Origin: an uncultured Bacilli bacterium
GTDB lineage: Bacteria; Bacillota_I; Bacilli_A; RF39; UBA660
Direction of reading: 5' to 3'
Assembly (NCBI GenBank): GCA_934091015.1
Contig: CAKOKM010000038.1
Span: forward strand, 1 to 9,599
Length of the DNA: 9,599 nt
The position numbers and the translations under genes are program-made. The notes beneath the pieces were generated by a model, which saw only the letters and a list, made by a program, of their open reading frames with translations, searched no databases and was not told the origin of the DNA. Shown piece after piece: positions 6,108 to 9,599 of this stretch. Each line of letters starts with the position of its first letter. Position 1 is the stretch's first letter.

Positions 6108-7136
6108 ATGTACACAATTTATGATTATTTAAAATATTATGGAGATATAACAATTGACCAAATAAAATGGAATGTTCAAGATAATTTAATATGTTCACTT
6201 TTATCTTATTTACCATTTGAATCATTTAACAAAAAATATAATCTAAAAGATTTTTATAATTATATTGAAAAAAATAAAGAAAAATCTCTTCAAAGTAAAT
6301 CAAGTCAAAAATCATTTGATTTATTAAAAAAGCTTCTTAATGTCCCTAGATATAATGATTTAATGATTGTCAACTCGGAATATATATTAAATAATGAAAC
6401 TCAGTTTGGAGCAACTACATATAATATTGCCAAAAACACTATTGTATCTTATCGTGGATCTGATGACTCTGTAATAAGTTGGATTGAAAATTTAAAAGTT
6501 GCTTATACCTATCCAACTATAACTCAAAATTATGCTATCAAATATTTAAATAAAGTAAAAGGAACAAATATTTATGTTAATGGTCATTCCAAAGGAGGAA
6601 ATTTAGCCATAGTTAGTTCAATGGAATGTAAAAATAATATTTTCAATAAAATAAAGAAAATAGATAATTTTGATGGACCGGGTTTAAGAAAAGAAGAATA
6701 TTTATCTAAAAAGTATAAAAGAATAATGTCAAAACTAAATAATTATTTACCAAGCGATTCATTTGTAGGCAGTTTATTATATAACAGTAATTATACATAT
6801 ATTAAATCAAATGGAATAGGAATAAAAGTTCATTATCCATATTCATGGCTTTTGTTTGGTGAAGAGTTCATAAAACAAAAGGCAAGTTCATTTTCCTCTA
6901 AAATACATGATATAACAACAAATGGAATTTCTAAAATAAATCAAAGTGACCTTCAAAAAACATTTGATACAATTATAAATTATGTTATAGATAATAAAAA
7001 AGCTAAGATTAATTTTAAAGAAATATATAATATTATTTTAAATACTAAAGATATTGATAAAACAACTAAAGATTACCTAATTAAAATTTTAACAATTTTA
7101 GGAAATGAATTAATAAAACCAAAAAAAGAAAAGTAA
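6108..7136 (+). CDS. DUF2974 (Mbeg1-like) alpha/beta hydrolase
   Basis: This 342-residue protein resembles the DUF2974/Mbeg1-like family of lipase-fold proteins. The N-terminal block (about 4-36: YDYLKYYGDITID, DNLICSLLSYLPFE) is typical of that family. YRGSDDSVISWIENL (115-129) is the usual lipase strand with its oxyanion-side loop. GHSKGGNLA (159-167) is the nucleophile elbow with S161, and FDGPG (188-192) follows. PSDSFVG (215-221) and the HYPYSW block (242-247) probably supply the catalytic Asp (D217) and His (H242). All three residues are present, so the enzyme looks active, probably as a lipid or acyl ester hydrolase; the substrate is unknown. There is no signal peptide. The C-terminal part (about 255-342) is helical and lysine-rich, without a known motif. 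AAGGAGG at 6097-6103 gives a strong start. It is the last gene of a likely three-gene unit, and its stop lies inside a terminator stem. Confidence 0.82.
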   Translation: MYTIYDYLKYYGDITIDQIKWNVQDNLICSLLSYLPFESFNKKYNLKDFYNYIEKNKEKSLQSKSSQKSFDLLKKLLNVPRYNDLMIVNSEYILNNETQFGATTYNIAKNTIVSYRGSDDSVISWIENLKVAYTYPTITQNYAIKYLNKVKGTNIYVNGHSKGGNLAIVSSMECKNNIFNKIKKIDNFDGPGLRKEEYLSKKYKRIMSKLNNYLPSDSFVGSLLYNSNYTYIKSNGIGIKVHYPYSWLLFGEEFIKQKASSFSSKIHDITTNGISKINQSDLQKTFDTIINYVIDNKKAKINFKEIYNIILNTKDIDKTTKDYLIKILTILGNELIKPKKEK

Positions 7137-7172
7137 TAGTTTAACTTAATAAGTATATTACTTTTCTTTTTT
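7122..7172. terminator. Bidirectional terminator shared by the hydrolase gene and lexA
   Basis: A perfect 17-base-pair inverted repeat (7122-7138 with 7156-7172) is A-rich on the left and T-rich on the right, so on either strand the transcript ends in a U-rich arm. The 17-base loop itself holds a small inverted repeat (ACTTA 7144-7148, TAAGT 7150-7154). The stop codon of the hydrolase (7134-7136) lies in the left arm, and the lexA stop (7171-7173, minus strand) begins in the right arm. Stem GC content is low. Confidence 0.7.
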
Positions 7173-7797
7173 AATTAATCTTTCTATAAAGACCGATTGC
7201 TTTTCCTAGAATTGTACAATTTGGAAGAATAATAGGTGCCATTGTATCATTTTCTGGTTGAAGTCTAATATGATCTTCTTCTTTAAAATATCTTTTTAAA
7301 GTTACTTCATTTTCTTCGGTCATAGCAACAACTATTTCACCATTTCTAGCAACTCTTTGCTTTTGTACGATAACAATATCTCCATCCAAGATACCAGCAT
7401 TAATCATACTTTCTCCTGAAACTTTTAAAGTAAAAATAGTTTCTTTTGCCGGTACTAATTCAACTGGTAATGAAAAATATTCATTTGGGTTTTCAATTGC
7501 TTCGATAGGTGTTCCAGCAGTTACCTTACCAAGAAGTGGAACTTTAACAACCTCTTCATTTTTTGGAACAAATTCATTTTCACATAAAACTTCAATTGTT
7601 CTAAATTTTCCTTTTCCTTTTCTAATAAATCCTTTTCCCTCTAATTGAGATAGATGAGAGTGTACAGTAGCGGGACTGGAAAGACTAAGTCCTTGACAAA
7701 TTTCTCTTACTGTTGGTGCATAGCCATGATTTACAACATATTTCTTTATATATTGAAGCACAACTTTTTGCTTTTTTGTTAATTTTTTTTCGTCCAT
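7171..7797 (-). CDS. lexA: SOS repressor LexA
   Basis: LexA represses DNA-damage genes and cleaves itself when bound to RecA filaments. At 208 residues it has the usual length. The N-terminal winged helix covers about residues 5-70, with the recognition segment SSPATVHSHLSQLEGKGFIRK (40-60). This is close to the B. subtilis LexA helix (SSSTVHGHLARLETKG), so a GAAC-N4-GTTC-type operator is expected. The cleavage site is A94-G95 (KVTAGTPIEA). The S24-type catalytic dyad is S130 (VSGESM) and K168 (VTLKRYF), 38 residues apart as in Bacillus. All residues for auto-cleavage are present. The ribosome binding site is AAGGAGGA (7808-7801, minus strand). The gene is divergent from a small membrane protein gene and shares its operator region, as lexA-yneA and lexA-sosA do. 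Confidence 0.97.
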   Translation of the reverse strand: MDEKKLTKKQKVVLQYIKKYVVNHGYAPTVREICQGLSLSSPATVHSHLSQLEGKGFIRKGKGKFRTIEVLCENEFVPKNEEVVKVPLLGKVTAGTPIEAIENPNEYFSLPVELVPAKETIFTLKVSGESMINAGILDGDIVIVQKQRVARNGEIVVAMTEENEVTLKRYFKEEDHIRLQPENDTMAPIILPNCTILGKAIGLYRKIN

Positions 7798-7816
7798 AAT
7801 TCCTCCTTACACGTGT

Positions 7817-7845
7817 ATATTAACATACCAATTGTAAAAAGTCAA
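7817..7845 (-). promoter_or_regulatory. lexA promoter
   Basis: On the minus strand TTGACT (7845-7840, five of six) is followed by a 17-base spacer and TAATAT (7822-7817, four of six). TGT stands directly before the -10, giving an extended -10 element. The predicted start near 7810 leaves a short leader before the ribosome binding site. The palindrome at 7844-7855 overlaps the -35, which would allow autorepression. Confidence 0.5.
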
Positions 7846-7855
7846 ACAATTGTTT
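7844..7855. promoter_or_regulatory. Candidate LexA operator 1
   Basis: AAACAATTGTTT is a perfect 12-base palindrome of the form AAC-N4-GTT, the core of the Gram-positive SOS box GAAC-N4-GTTC, with the outer G and C replaced by A and T. It overlaps the lexA -35 hexamer and lies 10 bases upstream of the -35 of the divergent gene. A weaker related site, ACCAATTGTA (7827-7836), sits in the lexA spacer, 18 bases away centre to centre. Confidence 0.55.
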
Positions 7856-7864
7856 AAAATATTG

Positions 7865-7893
7865 TTGACAAATACATTTGTTTGGTTTATATT
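7865..7893 (+). promoter_or_regulatory. Strong sigma-A promoter of the small SOS membrane protein gene
   Basis: A perfect -35 TTGACA (7865-7870), a 17-base spacer, then TATATT (7888-7893, five of six). The expected start near 7900 precedes the AAGGAG site at 7905-7910. This is the best promoter in the window by consensus match, as expected for a gene held off by a repressor. Confidence 0.75.
7868..7881. promoter_or_regulatory. Candidate LexA operator 2
   Basis: ACAAAT (7868-7873) and ATTTGT (7876-7881) form an inverted repeat around a two-base centre. The site overlaps the -35 and spacer of the plus-strand promoter, an ideal place for repression. It departs more from the GAAC-N4-GTTC pattern than operator 1 (AAA-N4-TTT in register), so its binding by LexA is less sure. 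Confidence 0.4.
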
Positions 7894-7918
7894 AATATTG
7901 TTGGAAGGAGTGGTAGTA

Positions 7919-8059
7919 ATGACTAACACATTAAAAGAATATAAAGGATTAATTATTTTTTATCTAATCGTATTAATAATTATTGTTGCAATTGGTTTTC
8001 GGAGTAAACAAATTGATAATTACTCTAAAAACCTTAATATTATTACCACAATGGCTTAA
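7919..8059 (+). CDS. 46-residue single-helix membrane protein divergent from lexA, likely SOS-induced
   Basis: This is a very small protein: ten mostly polar residues, one hydrophobic helix (about 11-26, LIIFYLIVLIIIVAIG), a basic stretch (R28, K30) and a polar tail of about 18 residues. Its position next to lexA, behind a strong promoter overlapped by palindromes, matches the SOS cell division inhibitors YneA of B. subtilis (about 105 residues, LysM) and SosA of Staphylococcus (77 residues). Those also have a single N-terminal helix and an outside tail. No LysM domain is present and the protein is shorter than either, so equivalence is inferred from position and topology only. The start is the ATG after AAGGAG (7905-7910). 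An upstream ATG at 7850 in the same frame lies before the promoter and cannot be on the transcript. The stop precedes the miaB -10 by seven bases. Confidence 0.7.
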   Translation: MTNTLKEYKGLIIFYLIVLIIIVAIGFRSKQIDNYSKNLNIITTMA

Positions 8060-8072
8060 ATTATGGTATAAT
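8043..8072 (+). promoter_or_regulatory. miaB promoter
   Basis: TGGTATAAT at 8064-8072 is a perfect extended -10 (TGn plus TATAAT). TTACCA at 8043-8048 (four of six) stands 18 bases upstream of the hexamer, inside the end of the small SOS gene. Transcription from about 8079 would precede the GGTGA ribosome binding site (8086-8090). miaB can thus be expressed independently of SOS control, while read-through from the SOS promoter remains possible because no terminator separates the genes. Confidence 0.65.
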
Positions 8073-8095
8073 CATTAACGAAGTTGGTGATATAA

Positions 8096-9505
8096 ATGAA
8101 TTATCCAAATATGGTAAATGCCAGAAAAAGAGGAAAAGAAGAAGTAAAATATATATATGAAAATCGTAATTATAATGAAGTATTTAAAGGAAAAAAATAT
8201 TTTATTAAAACTTATGGTTGTCAAATGAATGTTCACGATAGTGAAGAAATTAAAAAGATATTAGAAAATTTAGGTTATACCGAAATAGAAGATTATGAAC
8301 AAGCAGATTTAATTATTTTAAATACTTGTGCTATAAGAGAAAATGCTCATGATAAAGTATTTGGCTTTTTAGGAAGATGTAAACATTTAAAGAAAACTAA
8401 TAAAGATTTGATTTTAGGACTTTGTGGATGTATGGCTCAAGAGGAAAATGTTGTAAAAGAAATAAGAGAAAAACATAAATATATTGATATAGTTTTTGGT
8501 ACACACAATATGAATGAATTACCTGATATGCTAATGAACTTCTATGGTAAACAATCAATCAATGTTTATAGCAAAGAAGGAGACGTAATCGAGTTCGGTA
8601 ATCTTTATAAAAGAGATTCTAAAATAACAGCATGGGTAAACATAATGTATGGTTGCGATAAATTTTGTACTTATTGTATAGTTCCTTATACTAGAGGAAA
8701 ACAAAGAAGTCGTAAATCAGAAGATATTCTAAAAGAAGTTAAAGAACTAAAAGAACAAGGATATAAAGAAATAACTTTATTAGGTCAAAATGTTAATGCT
8801 TATGGTAAAGACTTAGATGGTGAAATTGAATTTAGTAAACTACTTGAAAAAGTTAGTGATATCGGAATTGAAAGAATTAGATTTGTAACATCTCATCCAT
8901 GGGATTTTACTGATAAAATGATTGACGTTATAGCATCAAGAAAAAATATTATGCCATATATTCATTTACCATTACAAAGTGGATCAAATAAGATTTTAAA
9001 ATTAATGGGCAGAAGATACACTAAAGAAGAATATTTAGAACTTTATAATAAAATACGTAATAAGGTTAAAAATGCATCAATCACAACAGATATTATAGTT
9101 GCCTTCCCAGGAGAAACTGAAGAAGACTTTAATGATACATTAGATGTAGTTAATACTTGTAAATATGATGGCGCATTTACATTTATCTATTCTCCAAGAG
9201 AAAATACTCCTGCTGCAAAAATGAAAAATGATTTAACAGAAGAAGAAAAAGAAGATAGATTACATCGTTTAAATGAATTAGTTAATAAATATTCTAAAGA
9301 AAGTAACGAAAGAATGCTTAACACAATTCAAAAAGTATTAGTTATTGGTGTATCAGAAAAAGATAGTAACAAAGTATGTGGATATACTGAAAACATGAAA
9401 TTAGTTAATGTATCTGCTCCAGTGGATACCATCGGACAAATTATAAATGTTAAAATAACGGATGCTAAAAGTTTTAGTTTAGATGGAGAAGTTATCAAAA
9501 ACTAA
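8096..9505 (+). CDS. miaB: tRNA-2-methylthio-N6-dimethylallyladenosine synthase MiaB
   Basis: MiaB is a radical-SAM enzyme that adds a methylthio group to i6A37 of tRNAs reading UNN codons. The 469 residues show the three family domains. The N-terminal methylthiotransferase domain (about 35-150) has auxiliary cluster cysteines C42 (KTYGCQMN), C78 (LNTCAIRE) and C112 (GCMAQ). The radical-SAM core (about 175-405) has CDKFCTYC with C187, C191 and C194. A C-terminal TRAM domain spans about 406-468. HLPLQSGSN (290-298) and the DIIVAFPGETEEDF block (332-345) are typical of MiaB. The N-terminal extension and GCQMNVHDSE favour MiaB over MtaB or RimO. The start is set by GGTGA at 8086-8090. The order lexA, small SOS gene, miaB differs from B. 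subtilis, where miaB (ymcB) lies elsewhere. A tRNA-Thr gene follows after 15 bases. Confidence 0.95.
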   Translation: MNYPNMVNARKRGKEEVKYIYENRNYNEVFKGKKYFIKTYGCQMNVHDSEEIKKILENLGYTEIEDYEQADLIILNTCAIRENAHDKVFGFLGRCKHLKKTNKDLILGLCGCMAQEENVVKEIREKHKYIDIVFGTHNMNELPDMLMNFYGKQSINVYSKEGDVIEFGNLYKRDSKITAWVNIMYGCDKFCTYCIVPYTRGKQRSRKSEDILKEVKELKEQGYKEITLLGQNVNAYGKDLDGEIEFSKLLEKVSDIGIERIRFVTSHPWDFTDKMIDVIASRKNIMPYIHLPLQSGSNKILKLMGRRYTKEEYLELYNKIRNKVKNASITTDIIVAFPGETEEDFNDTLDVVNTCKYDGAFTFIYSPRENTPAAKMKNDLTEEEKEDRLHRLNELVNKYSKESNERMLNTIQKVLVIGVSEKDSNKVCGYTENMKLVNVSAPVDTIGQIINVKITDAKSFSLDGEVIKN

Positions 9506-9520
9506 ACTAAAGCTTTCCAT

Positions 9521-9597
9521 GCTGGAATAGCTCAATTAGGTAGAGCAACTGAATCGTAATCAGTAGGTTGGAGGTTCGATTCCTCTTTCTAGCACCA
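9521..9597 (+). tRNA. tRNA-Thr (anticodon CGU), CCA encoded
   Basis: A full cloverleaf can be drawn. The acceptor stem GCTGGAA (9521-9527) pairs with TTCTAGC, with one G-U pair. The D arm is GCTC/GAGC with GG in the loop, and the anticodon stem is ACTGA/TCAGT around the loop ATCGTAA. CGT at 9555-9557 reads the threonine codon ACG. A five-base variable loop and a T arm GGAGG/CCTCT with loop TTCGATT follow, then discriminator A and an encoded CCA. There is no room for a promoter in the 15 bases after miaB, so it may be co-transcribed with miaB or be the first gene of a tRNA cluster beyond the window. Confidence 0.95.
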
Positions 9598-9599
9598 TT

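Noticed and set aside
7850..7918. N-terminal extension of the small SOS protein from the ATG at 7850
   Set aside because: It would place the -35 and -10 elements inside the coding region and lacks a ribosome binding site; the ATG at 7919 has AAGGAG at ideal distance.
8096..9597. Functional link between miaB and the adjacent tRNA as enzyme and substrate
   Set aside because: MiaB acts on tRNAs with A36 that read UNN codons. This tRNA-Thr(CGU) has U36 and would carry a t6A-type modification, so adjacency is probably only shared transcription.
1..9599. CRISPR arrays, insertion sequences or prophage genes
   Set aside because: No regularly spaced direct repeats, transposase motifs or phage structural genes were seen on either strand.

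Overview
The window comes from a very AT-rich, endospore-lineage member of the Bacillota. The evidence is a clear forespore sigma factor SigG, a YlmC/YmxH sporulation-family protein, LexA with a Gram-positive-type helix-turn-helix, purine-rich or GGTGA-type Shine-Dalgarno sites, and a tRNA gene with its CCA encoded. TGG is the tryptophan codon and TGA ends one gene, so the mycoplasma code is excluded. The composition and compact layout fit uncultured gut Bacilli/Erysipelotrichia-like lineages. That placement is inference; the window holds no rRNA.

Layout. (1) Bases 1-929 are the 3' two-thirds of an MFS-type transporter gene cut by the window edge. (2) Bases 974-3348 run sigG, ylmC, lspA, rluD, all on the plus strand. 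This is a shortened version of the Bacillus subtilis sigG-ylm-divIVA-ileS-lspA-rluD order. It joins sporulation control with lipoprotein signal peptide removal and 23S rRNA pseudouridylation. (3) A minus-strand five-helix membrane protein (3332-3778), probably a divergent TspO/MBR relative, converges on rluD and overlaps its 3' end. (4) A rhomboid protease (3841-4956) is transcribed away from it and ends at a clear terminator. (5) A three-gene unit (5053-7136) encodes a membrane protein made of two tandem copies of one module, a small DUF1292-like protein, and a DUF2974/Mbeg1-like alpha/beta hydrolase. (6) lexA (minus) converges on this unit across a shared bidirectional terminator. It is divergent from a 46-residue single-helix membrane protein, likely an SOS-induced division inhibitor in the manner of YneA/SosA. 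The lexA intergenic region carries two facing promoters and palindromic candidate LexA operators. (7) miaB has its own extended -10 promoter and is followed within 15 bases by a tRNA-Thr(CGU) gene.

Most of the window is housekeeping. The parts least explained by known families are the duplicated membrane protein with its hydrolase neighbour (5053-7136) and the very small SOS-controlled membrane protein at 7919-8059.
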